Assembly: GCA_047626195.1 (NCBI GenBank)
Contig: JBLHSN010000097.1
Location: 1-17,424, forward strand
Length of the DNA: 17,424 bases
Origin: CAJXTB01 sp047626195
GTDB lineage: Bacteria > Myxococcota_A > UBA796 > GCA-2862545
Direction of reading: 5' to 3'
Within the stretch, counting starts at the first letter, position 1. Every line of letters begins with the position of its first letter. A model generated the notes under the pieces. It searched no databases and was not told the origin of the DNA. It saw only the letters and a list, made by a program, of their open reading frames with translations. Below are positions 7,397-15,321 of the stretch, one piece after another. Position numbers and translations under genes: made by a program.

Positions 7397-9748
7397 ATGG
7401 CACTTCAGACGCTCCTACAGGACCGGTTTGGCTTTCCGGACTTTCGTGCCGGACAGCGTCCGATTGTCGAGCACCTGGTCGATGGCGGTGATGCACTTGT
7501 GGTCATGCCGACAGGTGCGGGCAAGTCGCTGTGCTTCCAGGTTCCGGCGTTGGCCCGCGGGGGACTGACCATCGTCATCAGCCCGCTTATTGCGCTGATG
7601 AAGGATCAGGTTGATACGCTTGTCGACAAAGACATCCGGGCCACATTCCTCAATTCGTCGCTCTCTGCAAGTGAGCGCAATGAGCGCCGCAATGGGTTGC
7701 GAGCCGGGGCCTACGAGCTGCTGTACGTGGCACCGGAGCGGTTCACACCTGCCTTTCTAGCCTTTCTAAAAGACCTGCCGGTCCGCTTGCTAGCGGTGGA
7801 CGAGGCCCACTGTGTCAGCCAGTGGGGACACGACTTCCGGCCCGATTACCTACGGCTCGGGCGGATTCGTAAGGCGCTCCCTGGCGTACCTACAGCAGCG
7901 TTGACGGCGACTGCGACTCCCGAAGTCCAAGAGGACATCGTCAAGTCGCTCGGCATCGAGTCATGTAAGCGCTTTATTCAGGGCTTTGACCGCGAAAATC
8001 TCCTGATGGAGGTGGTCAGCGTTTCTAGCAAGACCGAGAAAGACACGCTGCTGGCCGACTACGTTCAGCCTGGACCGTCTCTGGTGTACGCCGCCACTCG
8101 CAAGAACGTCGAGCGCGCCACCGGAGCCTTGCGCGATGCGGGCGTGCGTGCCGGCATGTACCACGCAGGTCTCACTCAAGATGACCGCTCCCGGGTGCAA
8201 GACGACTTCATGTCCGGCCGGATTCCGGTGGTTGTCGCCACCAACGCGTTCGGCATGGGCATCGACAAACGCGATATCCGCTGCATCGTCCACTACGACA
8301 TGCCCGGTACATTGGAGGCCTACTACCAAGAGATTGGGCGTGCGGGTCGTGACGGCCGGATGAGTCGCGCAGTGTTGTTGCATCAGAAAAGTGACCGGCG
8401 GATTCATGAGTTCTTCATCGACAACGCGCACCCCCCGGCGGCATGGGTGCATCGGCTGAACGACTGGCTTGAAGCGCGCAAAGAGAACCCGGTGTTCGCG
8501 CGTGTCGAAGACATGGGTCAGGCGCTTCCCGAAGAAGCGGGCGACCGTGCTGCGAGCGCCTGTACCCATATTCTGGTTCGGGAAGGCCGCGTTCGCCGTA
8601 TTGCGCCGTCCGATCGCTCCGCCTGGTTGACCCTGCCGGTAGCACCCAAGTCGACCTCACCCAAGGGTGTGCGCGGCATGGTGTGGGAGCTGGTGAAGGC
8701 CAGGAACTTGGCGCCGGGGGAGCGGCTTCAGTTTGCTCCTGAGCGTTGGTGTCAGGAATCGGGTCTCAACCGTGACCAGTTGAATGCAGCCCTGCGCGGG
8801 CTGGAAGAGCGCGGCTACCTGACCTATCGTGCGCCAGAGCGTATGGGTGGCGTGGAACTGCTCGAGCCTGGCGTGCCGCTGCAGCTCGATGAGAAGGCCA
8901 TGCGCAAGCGGCGGGGCCGGGTCTACGCGAAGCTCGATCAGATGGAAGCGTACACACAGGCTCCCTGTCGTCGCCGGTACATCGTGGAGTACTTTGGTGA
9001 GACAGCCCCGTTCGAGCGGTGTGGAACCTGCGACGGCTGTCGAGACGGTGCGCCGATTGAGCAGCCGCGGCATCTGTCGCCAGACGAAGAAGCCACCATC
9101 CTCAAGGTATTGAGCTGTGTCGCGCGCATGGAACGGCACGCGAGCAAGACAGGTTTCTCCAGTGCGCTCGTTGCGAAGACGCTGACCGGATCCCGTGAGA
9201 AGGCCCTGTCCAACTGGGGCTTCGATACGCTCTCCACCTATGGAATCCTCGGGCCCCAGTCGAGTGGCGCAAAGTCATGGACTCTGGGCGAAGTCAGCGA
9301 CCTGATCGATGTGCTGGTGGCTGCTGAGTGCCTGAGTGCCGAGTACACTACGCGTGAAGTGAAGGGGAAGGAGCGCACGTACAAGGAGATTGGTGTTGCC
9401 GAGCGCGGCTGGAAAGTGATGAAACGGCAGGAGTCCGGGTTGATGTTGGTCATGCCGCGCGCGACCCGGCTGACTCGTAAGAAAGCTCCGACACCAGTAC
9501 CGCGAGCAGACATTCCCCATGATCTGGTCTCACGACTGCGCGAAGTTCGAAAGACCCTCTGCACCAAGGGCGATGTACCGGCCTACGTTGTGGCGCCGAA
9601 CAAGACGCTGGACGACATGGCGCGTATCCGGCCTACGACCAAGGTCACCATGCTCGCTGTCCACGGTATGGGACCCCAGCGCTACGACCGCTATGGGAAG
9701 AGCTTCTTGGCGGCGATTCGCGAGTGGAATCAGCAGCAGCGTCATTGA
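7397..9748 (+). CDS. recQ: RecQ family ATP-dependent DNA helicase
   Basis: 783 residues. The helicase core shows FRAGQ with the Q-motif function, Walker A MPTGAGKS (37-44), the DEAH box (135-138) with the RecQ aromatic loop HCVSQWGHDFRPDY, and motif VI QEIGRAGRDG (311-320). A zinc site follows at Cys524, Cys542, Cys545 and Cys548, and an HRDC-like helical domain lies at about 703-780. RecQ unwinds DNA 3' to 5' in recombination and fork repair. Between the core (ending near 345) and the zinc site there are about 160 extra residues including a winged-helix-like stretch (about 427-490), whereas E. coli RecQ (about 610 residues) goes straight from core to zinc domain. The gene stands alone, convergent with the lipoprotein gene only six bases downstream. 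Confidence 0.93.
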   Translation: MALQTLLQDRFGFPDFRAGQRPIVEHLVDGGDALVVMPTGAGKSLCFQVPALARGGLTIVISPLIALMKDQVDTLVDKDIRATFLNSSLSASERNERRNGLRAGAYELLYVAPERFTPAFLAFLKDLPVRLLAVDEAHCVSQWGHDFRPDYLRLGRIRKALPGVPTAALTATATPEVQEDIVKSLGIESCKRFIQGFDRENLLMEVVSVSSKTEKDTLLADYVQPGPSLVYAATRKNVERATGALRDAGVRAGMYHAGLTQDDRSRVQDDFMSGRIPVVVATNAFGMGIDKRDIRCIVHYDMPGTLEAYYQEIGRAGRDGRMSRAVLLHQKSDRRIHEFFIDNAHPPAAWVHRLNDWLEARKENPVFARVEDMGQALPEEAGDRAASACTHILVREGRVRRIAPSDRSAWLTLPVAPKSTSPKGVRGMVWELVKARNLAPGERLQFAPERWCQESGLNRDQLNAALRGLEERGYLTYRAPERMGGVELLEPGVPLQLDEKAMRKRRGRVYAKLDQMEAYTQAPCRRRYIVEYFGETAPFERCGTCDGCRDGAPIEQPRHLSPDEEATILKVLSCVARMERHASKTGFSSALVAKTLTGSREKALSNWGFDTLSTYGILGPQSSGAKSWTLGEVSDLIDVLVAAECLSAEYTTREVKGKERTYKEIGVAERGWKVMKRQESGLMLVMPRATRLTRKKAPTPVPRADIPHDLVSRLREVRKTLCTKGDVPAYVVAPNKTLDDMARIRPTTKVTMLAVHGMGPQRYDRYGKSFLAAIREWNQQQRH

Positions 9749-9754
9749 CCGCGT

Positions 9755-10651
9755 CTACTCGATCTCGTACCGGACCAAGGCGGGATTTACGCCTTCCGGC
9801 AATGTGAGGTAGGCGTCTCCAACGACTGCAATCGCTTCGCCCTGTTCTGTTGTTCCTGGAATCTCGCACGGTTCGGTGTCGAATGCGCCTAAGAGCGGGC
9901 CGGCGGGCCGGCGGAAGTACCAGGCTCCCGAGTAGGTGCGAATGACGATGGCACGACCGTCGGCAAAGGTGTCGGCGCCTGTGGCAGCAGTGCTACCGTC
10001 GAGCGGTGGTGTACCAAAGAGGAGTGTTCCCACAGGCTCTAGAGTGAGCGCTGTGACATCCCACCAACCCGGGGCCGCGGTGTACAGCGTGCTGCCGGCG
10101 TCGGACTTGGTGATGACGAGCAGGGTCTGGTCGAGCGGATCAATAGTAATGGCTTCGACGTTCTGCGGGCCGTCGCTGTAGGTGATGCCAATGCTCTGTG
10201 CGGTGACGGACAAGCTCCGGCCTGAGCCCGGCGCGGCGGGCTCGGCAAGCAGCACCAACGCGGTATCGTCGCGCCGGCGGTCGTTGTCGCCTAAGTCTGC
10301 AATGACCAAGGTACTTCCCAGCTCAGGGTGGTTCATCCGTGCAATGTCTTCCCAGTCGCGGGCGTCGACATTGGTGATGCGCACGACCCCCAGAGCCTCC
10401 CCAGTCACATCGAGTGCGATGAGCCGAGGCGTGTCTCCCGAGTCGTTGTGCGACCACAACACGTCATTGGAGCCGAGTACTAGGCCGCTAGCTTCGGACA
10501 ACACCGAGCCGACGACGTTCACAGAGGTGACTTGTTCGTAGTCTGGACAGTCGGGCAGGGGCACAGGGCCGGTATCTTCGGTGTCCTGGATATCGGCGGT
10601 GTCAGCGGTTGGACAGCCAACGAGCAGGCATAGTAGGAATAGGGTTCTCAC
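9755..10651 (-). CDS. Lipoprotein, probable beta-propeller, unknown function
   Basis: 298 residues from a GTG start. The signal ends in lipobox LVGC (Cys13), followed by a linker rich in Asp and Thr (DTADIQDTEDTG), a style common in Myxococcota surface lipoproteins. The rest reads as repeated beta strands, with the conserved-looking phrases LWSHNDSGD, DWEDIA and VIADLGDND; these resemble a widespread family of uncharacterised secreted propeller-like proteins, sometimes labelled as phytase-esterase-like or SdiA-regulated. No enzymatic residues can be named. The start overlaps the stop of the AsmA-like gene as GTGA, with AGGA about ten bases before it, so translation is probably coupled. It is the last gene of the minus-strand run and should sit in the inner or outer membrane facing the periplasm or outside. 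Confidence 0.75.
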   Translation of the reverse strand: MRTLFLLCLLVGCPTADTADIQDTEDTGPVPLPDCPDYEQVTSVNVVGSVLSEASGLVLGSNDVLWSHNDSGDTPRLIALDVTGEALGVVRITNVDARDWEDIARMNHPELGSTLVIADLGDNDRRRDDTALVLLAEPAAPGSGRSLSVTAQSIGITYSDGPQNVEAITIDPLDQTLLVITKSDAGSTLYTAAPGWWDVTALTLEPVGTLLFGTPPLDGSTAATGADTFADGRAIVIRTYSGAWYFRRPAGPLLGAFDTEPCEIPGTTEQGEAIAVVGDAYLTLPEGVNPALVRYEIE

Positions 10652-12135
10652 GGATTTTCCTGCTGTTCATCGGCATCGCGCCGTTCAAGACGCGCGTGTT
10701 TACGGCGTTGGCGGCGCTCGACAGGACTGAGCTTGTCGCCATTCTCGTCGGCGAAGATTTCGGGCAGTAGCTCATAGCGTCCTGCGATTCCAAAGCTCAG
10801 GTCTCCGGGCTGTCCTTCGATAGTAAAGCCGAAGCCTGCCCGGGTTCCCGGGTTGTTCTTGGGAACAAAGCGCACGACCATGTCGATGTTTTCGTCGACG
10901 ACACCGAAAATGGAGATCCAGCGGTCATTCGGCGAGCGGGAGCGCAGCTCGTGGATAATTGCCGCACCACGTTCGAGTCGCAGGCCGACTGTCGTTGCTC
11001 CCAAGACCATCTGCTCGCGGTCGTTGATCTCGATCCAAGGGACGAGTCTCAACAGGTCTCGTGCGAAGCCTCCAACGCGATTTCGCAGCGGGATGATGCC
11101 ACCCACGAGCTGGAGTTCCGCTTCCATCCACGCGCCGCCACGGGGGATTACACCGCCGGCATGCACGTCGATTGTCCCAGATACCCGACCGTAAACCGGG
11201 CTGGTTGTGCCCGATGCGCGCTCGACAAGCTGCGCGATTGCCAAGTTGGTAGCCACGACTTGTAGGGTCACCGACGGGCGGCGCTCCAGGTGCTCGATGA
11301 CCCCGTGCAGACTGATGTCACCGTCTGCGGCTAGGCATGTGGCATCGAAGACCAAGTTGCCGTCGCGTGCAACGGTCTGTGCAATGACGTGCTCGGCTTC
11401 GATGGCGCCACTTCGGAAGTGACCGGCGAAGACTTCGCCATCGCCAGAGAGAAGCCGGGGGCCGGGCTCGTAGCGCATGTCGTGCAGGTCGCCGTAGATG
11501 GTCTGGACGATAGAGTCACTCTCGTCGCCTGCAACATCCAACATGAACTGGCCGTCCCACACTTGCAGGTGGCGAATGTCGATGGCATCCAGGCCGGTCT
11601 TCTTCGGCATCCAGTTCGGTGTGCGGACCGTGCCATCGTCGTCTTTGTGAATGTCGAGGCCTATGACCAGGGCATCTTCGAAGGAGAGCGACTGGTTGAA
11701 CCATGCGGAGAATACATTGGGGACGGGAAGCTTGGCCCAGCGAGCTTTCACCCGGACGCCGTCGGTCAAGTGGTCGGTCTGCTGCACATCCAGGTTCTTG
11801 ACCACGATGTACCAGGTCTCGGGATCTGTGACTTTCACCCCTGGGTATAGGTAGACATCGTCGATCTCAATGGCCACCGGGGCATCACCGATGATGCGGG
11901 CCAGGGCGAACCGTAGGCCTTGGGGTGTCGTAGTCAGCCAAAAAGCGAAACATAGGGCTAACCCTGATAATAGTACAGACAGCTCCAAGCCGATAATGAA
12001 CGTGCGCAGCCACCACGGGCCCTTACGTCGCTCACGATTGAGGGCACCGGCGCTGTAGCCGAACATGCCTTTCTCAATGGGGCCGTCGTTGGCTTGGCGT
12101 CCCTTCTCAATTTCGTCGTTGTCGAAACCGAACAT
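10648..12135 (-). CDS. AsmA/TamB-like membrane-anchored envelope protein
   Basis: 495 residues. A charged cytoplasmic N-terminus of about 42 residues carries two similar blocks (MFGF...EIEKG and PIEKGMFGY). One transmembrane helix follows at about 43-67, then a long periplasmic region of amphipathic beta strands with phrases such as GRVSGTIDVHAGG and MEAELQLVGGIIPLRN, as in AsmA-like proteins. The C-terminus is very basic and acidic (RRQRRKHARLERRDADEQQ). AsmA/TamB-type proteins form beta-grooves thought to carry phospholipids between the membranes or to affect outer-membrane assembly. The start lies nine bases after the SDR stop, and the stop overlaps the lipoprotein start, so the genes look co-transcribed. 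Family placement rests on fold-like character rather than a strict motif. Confidence 0.65.
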   Translation of the reverse strand: MFGFDNDEIEKGRQANDGPIEKGMFGYSAGALNRERRKGPWWLRTFIIGLELSVLLSGLALCFAFWLTTTPQGLRFALARIIGDAPVAIEIDDVYLYPGVKVTDPETWYIVVKNLDVQQTDHLTDGVRVKARWAKLPVPNVFSAWFNQSLSFEDALVIGLDIHKDDDGTVRTPNWMPKKTGLDAIDIRHLQVWDGQFMLDVAGDESDSIVQTIYGDLHDMRYEPGPRLLSGDGEVFAGHFRSGAIEAEHVIAQTVARDGNLVFDATCLAADGDISLHGVIEHLERRPSVTLQVVATNLAIAQLVERASGTTSPVYGRVSGTIDVHAGGVIPRGGAWMEAELQLVGGIIPLRNRVGGFARDLLRLVPWIEINDREQMVLGATTVGLRLERGAAIIHELRSRSPNDRWISIFGVVDENIDMVVRFVPKNNPGTRAGFGFTIEGQPGDLSFGIAGRYELLPEIFADENGDKLSPVERRQRRKHARLERRDADEQQENP

Positions 12136-12144
12136 GGCTGCACT

Positions 12145-13056
12145 CTACCCTGGTTTGACCGACCTCACCGGACGGGTCATTGCCTCAAGATGGGCGGTGG
12201 GGTCCGCTGGGTCGCCTTCTGACTCGGTGGCCGGTGCACCGGACGCCTGGTGAGCCATGAGTCGGGTGAAGGAAGAGGGTTTGATCTCTTCGAGCACGGA
12301 GAGGATGCGTATGCAGTCTGGGCCGACCTCGACCCGCTGGAAACGAAACGGTCTGGCGATGGCTCTCACAACCGCACCGACCACCATGCTCGGATTCTGT
12401 GGCGGCTCTAGGACGGCCTGTTTAGCGGCATCCCACACCGGTTGGTGCGCGGCGTAGGGCCCGTTCGGGTTGCGAGGAAGCGACAACGCGTCGGCCGTTG
12501 GAAGGAACTGGGTGTCGAAGGACCCCGGTTCAATGACGATGACGCGCATTCCGAAGCCGGCGACCTCGGCGTATAGGGCGTCGCTGATGGCTTCAACGGC
12601 ATGCTTGGTTGCGGCGTAGTAGCCGGATTCGGGGAAGGACATGCGACCAGCGACGGACGACAGATTCACGACGGTCCCCGATGACTCACGCAGAGCGGGG
12701 AGCAGCGCTTGGGTCATCCTTGCTAAGCCCATGACGTTGACCTCGAACATGTGCGCGACTGCGGTGAGGTCGGACTCTTCAATGGTCCCGAAGACTGCGT
12801 GGCCAGCATTGTTGATGAGGACGTCGACAGGTCCCAACGCGCGGGCTTGGTCCGCGGCTGCTTGGACGTGTTCGAGATTGCACACGTCAACCTGTAGGGT
12901 CACTAAGCGGTCTTTCGCACCCGGCAGCGCGTGAAGTGGAGCGATAGCGTCAAGGCTCCGGTCGGTGGCGATGACGTGCCAACCAGCGGCCAGATAGTGA
13001 GTGGCTAGGCGGGCGCCGAAGCCTGTGGCGCAGCCGGTAATGAAGATGCTGGGCAT
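12145..13056 (-). CDS. Short-chain dehydrogenase/reductase (SDR family)
   Basis: 303 residues from ATG 13056. The Rossmann motif TGCATGFG is at 7-14, Asp31-Arg33 (ATDRS) after beta-2 hints at cofactor choice, NNAG is at 82-85, and the catalytic set is Ser134, Tyr147 and Lys151 in YYAATKHA. PG near 177 completes the classical SDR pattern. The enzyme is a cytoplasmic NAD(P)-dependent oxidoreductase of unknown substrate. I chose 13056 rather than the in-frame ATG at 13092 because AAGGGAGA sits just upstream and the protein then begins at the first beta strand (MPSIFITG). It lies 63 bases after fdhD and nine bases before the AsmA-like gene, on the same strand. Confidence 0.88.
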   Translation of the reverse strand: MPSIFITGCATGFGARLATHYLAAGWHVIATDRSLDAIAPLHALPGAKDRLVTLQVDVCNLEHVQAAADQARALGPVDVLINNAGHAVFGTIEESDLTAVAHMFEVNVMGLARMTQALLPALRESSGTVVNLSSVAGRMSFPESGYYAATKHAVEAISDALYAEVAGFGMRVIVIEPGSFDTQFLPTADALSLPRNPNGPYAAHQPVWDAAKQAVLEPPQNPSMVVGAVVRAIARPFRFQRVEVGPDCIRILSVLEEIKPSSFTRLMAHQASGAPATESEGDPADPTAHLEAMTRPVRSVKPG

Positions 13057-13060
13057 CGGT

Positions 13061-13068
13061 TCTCCCTT
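13061..13068 (-). promoter_or_regulatory. Ribosome binding site fixing the SDR start
   Basis: On the minus strand this reads AAGGGAGA, four bases before ATG 13056. It is one of the strongest ribosome sites in the window and decides against the longer start at 13092. Confidence 0.6.
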
Positions 13069-13119
13069 CGGATGGTCCGAGTTGGGCCGCACATACCGTG
13101 GTGTGCCGTGCGTGCCCGC

Positions 13120-13893
13120 TTAGGCGTACCGATTGAGCCGGGCGTCTCGTAGAAAGCCGATGAGAGCCATGCGATTGCGGATGGCCAGGTCGATGGCCAT
13201 GCTGGTCGGAGCTCCCACGACCGCCACGACAGCGATTCCGGCGACCGCTGCTTTCTGCACAATCTCGAATCCAGCGCGGCTCGACACAATCAGCGTGGTT
13301 TGTGAGAGGTCGAGTTCTTCACGCATCGCCGCACCAATCACCTTGTCCACGGCGTTGTGCCGGCCCACGTCCTCCCGTGCGACCAAGCAGACCTCTTCGT
13401 CGCTAAAGAGTGCAGCCGCGTGCAGGCCGCCTGTCTTGTCGAAGGCCGGCTGGTGAGACCGTAAGATCACGGCCATCCTCAGTAGTGCGTCTTCGTTCAC
13501 CTCGGGAACCCTGGCGCGCTGCTGGGTGCGTTGCACCACTCGATCGATGGATGCTTTGCCGCACAACCCACAAGAACTGTTGGCATACAGCTCTCGTGTG
13601 GCGCGCTCGATTGCCTGTTGGTGAGCCTCGACTCCGGCAGCTAGGCGTACATCCACGATGTTCAGGTCGTCCGTCACATGCGCCATTGCAGACAGGTCGT
13701 CCGCGCCATCAATGACGCCTTCGGTCACCAAGAAGCCGGTCACCAAGTCGAAGTCGTCTCCCGGGGTGCGCAGGGTGACAGCCATGGGGCGCCCCTCGAC
13801 ACGAATCTCCATTGGCTCTTCGACCACGACCGCATCTGCTGATGTGGTGCGTTGGGGAAACCGTGTCACTGGCCTTGTTGTGGTGCGCATCAT
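13120..13893 (-). CDS. fdhD: Formate dehydrogenase accessory sulfurtransferase FdhD
   Basis: 257 residues. The diagnostic features are EEPMEIRV, the sulfur-carrying CxxC loop SSCGLCGK (Cys108, Cys111), FDKTGGLHAAALF, the EDVGRHNAVDKVIG motif and SSRAGFEIVQKAA. FdhD takes sulfur from a cysteine desulfurase and puts it on the molybdenum bis-MGD cofactor, which formate dehydrogenases and related enzymes need for activity; it acts in the cytoplasm. There are two adjacent ATG codons; 13893 is given, but 13890 is equally possible. No formate dehydrogenase or molybdoenzyme is visible in the window, so its client lies elsewhere. It heads the minus-strand run fdhD-SDR-AsmA-lipoprotein, with a 63-base gap to the SDR. 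Confidence 0.93.
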   Translation of the reverse strand: MMRTTTRPVTRFPQRTTSADAVVVEEPMEIRVEGRPMAVTLRTPGDDFDLVTGFLVTEGVIDGADDLSAMAHVTDDLNIVDVRLAAGVEAHQQAIERATRELYANSSCGLCGKASIDRVVQRTQQRARVPEVNEDALLRMAVILRSHQPAFDKTGGLHAAALFSDEEVCLVAREDVGRHNAVDKVIGAAMREELDLSQTTLIVSSRAGFEIVQKAAVAGIAVVAVVGAPTSMAIDLAIRNRMALIGFLRDARLNRYA

Positions 13894-13925
13894 GGCCCTG
13901 GGTTTGGTGCCGCGAGAGGGCAGGG

Positions 13926-14081
13926 ATGTACCTCTATCAGATGGAACTTCGTGTCATCCATCAAGGCGAGGTGATTCACACTCTTGTGCTAGCCGACCGG
14001 CTGATTCACGGGGGGCGCAGCGCTTCCAACCACCTGGTCTGTGCGTTCGGAGATGTCTCCGGCCATCCTATTCTTGGGTGA
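13926..14081 (+). CDS. Small hypothetical ORF, 51 residues, possibly the 5' end of the decayed gene
   Basis: ATG 13926 has GAGAGGG five bases upstream and begins 33 bases from the divergent fdhD start. The peptide opens MYLYQMELRVIHQGEVIHTL, is balanced in composition and ends at TGA 14079-14081. I recognise no family. It could be a genuine small protein or the first surviving piece of the degenerate coding region that continues to 15257 in the same frame. Confidence 0.3.
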   Translation: MYLYQMELRVIHQGEVIHTLVLADRLIHGGRSASNHLVCAFGDVSGHPILG

Positions 14082-14936
14082 ACGCCGGGCTGGGTGATGC
14101 CACCTGATCAACGCCTGTCCCGAGGTGTTGCTGGGGCTGGCGCATGCTCACGCGTGCGGGATGCTCCTGCGTGTTCAAAGGCTTAAGAAGCTGCTGATTG
14201 CAGCTTCTGGTGTGGTGCGCATTGCCAATTTGGGGCTCTTCTTAGTGGACAGGCGGCCCTGTCTGTTGAGGACGTCTTAGCGGTTGTGGAGCGACTTACG
14301 CTAGATGTTGCAGATGGCGCGATTCAGGCGGCAGCGATGTTGCGGAATCCTGGCTTGCTCGCACCGGCAGCGGCACACCTCTTGCGGACGATTGACGAGC
14401 TCCGCTCCTGCTGTGGCTGTGGGCGACTGTTGAGGTGGAGGTCCCATCACGATGAGCGTCGGCTGGACGTTCGCCTTTTGTACACCGGTCGTTTGACGGA
14501 TGCCGGACCATTGGAAGAGGGTGCGTAGGTTGGAGACGCGGTTGTGAAGAGTGAGTGGACCCATGGCCAGCGCTACGAGGCCGCACATCCCCGCTAAACG
14601 GCGGCCCTTGTCTATGGAAAGGCGTAGGACGCCCTGGATGCGACGCTTCACCCTCTGCTGTCGGTCGACCCTGCAGACGACTGGCGCTGGCTAAGCGAGC
14701 ACTGTGTCTCCCTGTTCTCGCTGTGTCGCCTTCAGGATGTGGAGTCCATGGCATCAACGGTGCGACAGCATTCTGCGCGGCAGCTGTGGCGGGTTCGCGC
14801 AGAAGCGGAGCTGTACCCAGGGGGAACTCGATCTTGCGGTGCGGTGTGTGGAACAGACCACGGGCAGCCCGGGGCGGAGCTGGGATGCCTGCAATCAGCC
14901 GAAGCAGATGTGGGGCGTCAGGATGGTCTTCAAGCC

Positions 14937-15257
14937 ATGACGGATGCTGGCTTGTTGTGGGCCTTACACGCACGTTACGCGACGGAACACAGTCGAGCGG
15001 AGCCGATGTTGCCGCGATTTCGACGGCTCGGGTGGGAGCCAGACGAAGCGCACGTGCTGGCTGTGCTGTGGGCAAACACGACGGACCCTGTCCTCGCCGA
15101 GCGCCTCGGAGCACAAGCCGAGGCGCTGATCGACGAGCTGGGTTTGCCCGCCCCGGACTCTGATGGGCTGTCGCATCGAGCCATCGATATAGTGACCGTT
15201 CTCGGAACTGGGGTCCCGAATGCTCAACAGTGGCTCGCTAAGCGAGGTCCCGCATGA
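14937..15257 (+). CDS. Residual open frame, 106 residues, intact 3' part of the decayed gene
   Basis: The last uninterrupted part of the degenerate region. From ATG 14937 it reads MTDAGLLWALHARYATEHSR and ends LAKRGPA. It is acidic-to-neutral, helical and free of odd composition, so it was under coding selection at some time. No clear ribosome site precedes the ATG. A gene caller might extend it to 14739, but the section before 14900 reads better in a different frame. It may be a fragment rather than a working gene. Confidence 0.35.
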   Translation: MTDAGLLWALHARYATEHSRAEPMLPRFRRLGWEPDEAHVLAVLWANTTDPVLAERLGAQAEALIDELGLPAPDSDGLSHRAIDIVTVLGTGVPNAQQWLAKRGPA

Positions 15258-15321
15258 CCACTTAGATACGGGTTTCGACTGTTCAGTCCGCATCGTGCGG
15301 CACACAGCTGCACAATAGGCC
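15258..15321 (+). promoter_or_regulatory. Probable promoter/leader of the two-component operon
   Basis: The 64 bases between the gene remnant and the kinase hold an inverted repeat, CCGCA-TCG-TGCGG (15288-15300), 21 bases before the ATG. This could be a small hairpin or an operator half. No strong -10/-35 pair or ribosome site is evident. Confidence 0.25.

Larger units (their letters stand above)
13926..15257 (+). pseudogene. Decayed protein-coding region, family not recognised
   Basis: Protein-like sequence continues across this stretch but only by changing frame and passing stops. A convincing piece in frame 1 (about 14101-14235, with LINACPEVLLGLAHAHACG) gives way at a GGGG run to frame 0 (from about 14235, ALLSGQAALSVEDVLAVVER). 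Frame 0 then meets TAG 14526, TAA 14595 and TAG 14625 and resumes with DALDATLHPLLSVDPADDW. A short better-looking piece in another frame (QGELDLAVRCVEQTTGSPG) is bounded by GGGGG and CCCGGGG runs, after which frame 0 continues cleanly to TGA 15255-15257. The joined product would be roughly 430 residues, mostly helical and Leu/Ala-rich, cytoplasmic in character. TAG and TAA act as normal stops in neighbouring genes, so recoding is unlikely. Decay is the simplest reading; homopolymer sequencing errors could explain the frame changes but not all three stops. Confidence 0.6.

Noticed and set aside
7961..8569. 202-residue minus-strand open frame inside recQ
   Set aside because: It lies wholly opposite the helicase core motifs and has no ribosome site or recognisable family.
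13057..13092. Upstream ATG start for the SDR
   Set aside because: The strong AAGGGAGA site points to ATG 13056, which begins at the first strand of the Rossmann fold.
14526..14627. Stop-codon reassignment (TAG/TAA read as Gln) to rescue the broken gene
   Set aside because: Intact neighbours end with TAG (exporter, SDR, response regulator) and TAA (fdhD), so these codons are normal stops here. Any TAG or TAA is one C-to-T change from a Gln codon, so that similarity is not evidence by itself.
14296..15114. 272-residue open frame on the minus strand over the decayed region
   Set aside because: Its product is overloaded with Arg, Pro, Ser, Thr and His, with no hydrophobic core pattern, as expected for an antisense shadow of GC-rich coding sequence. 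The plus-strand pieces read far better as protein.
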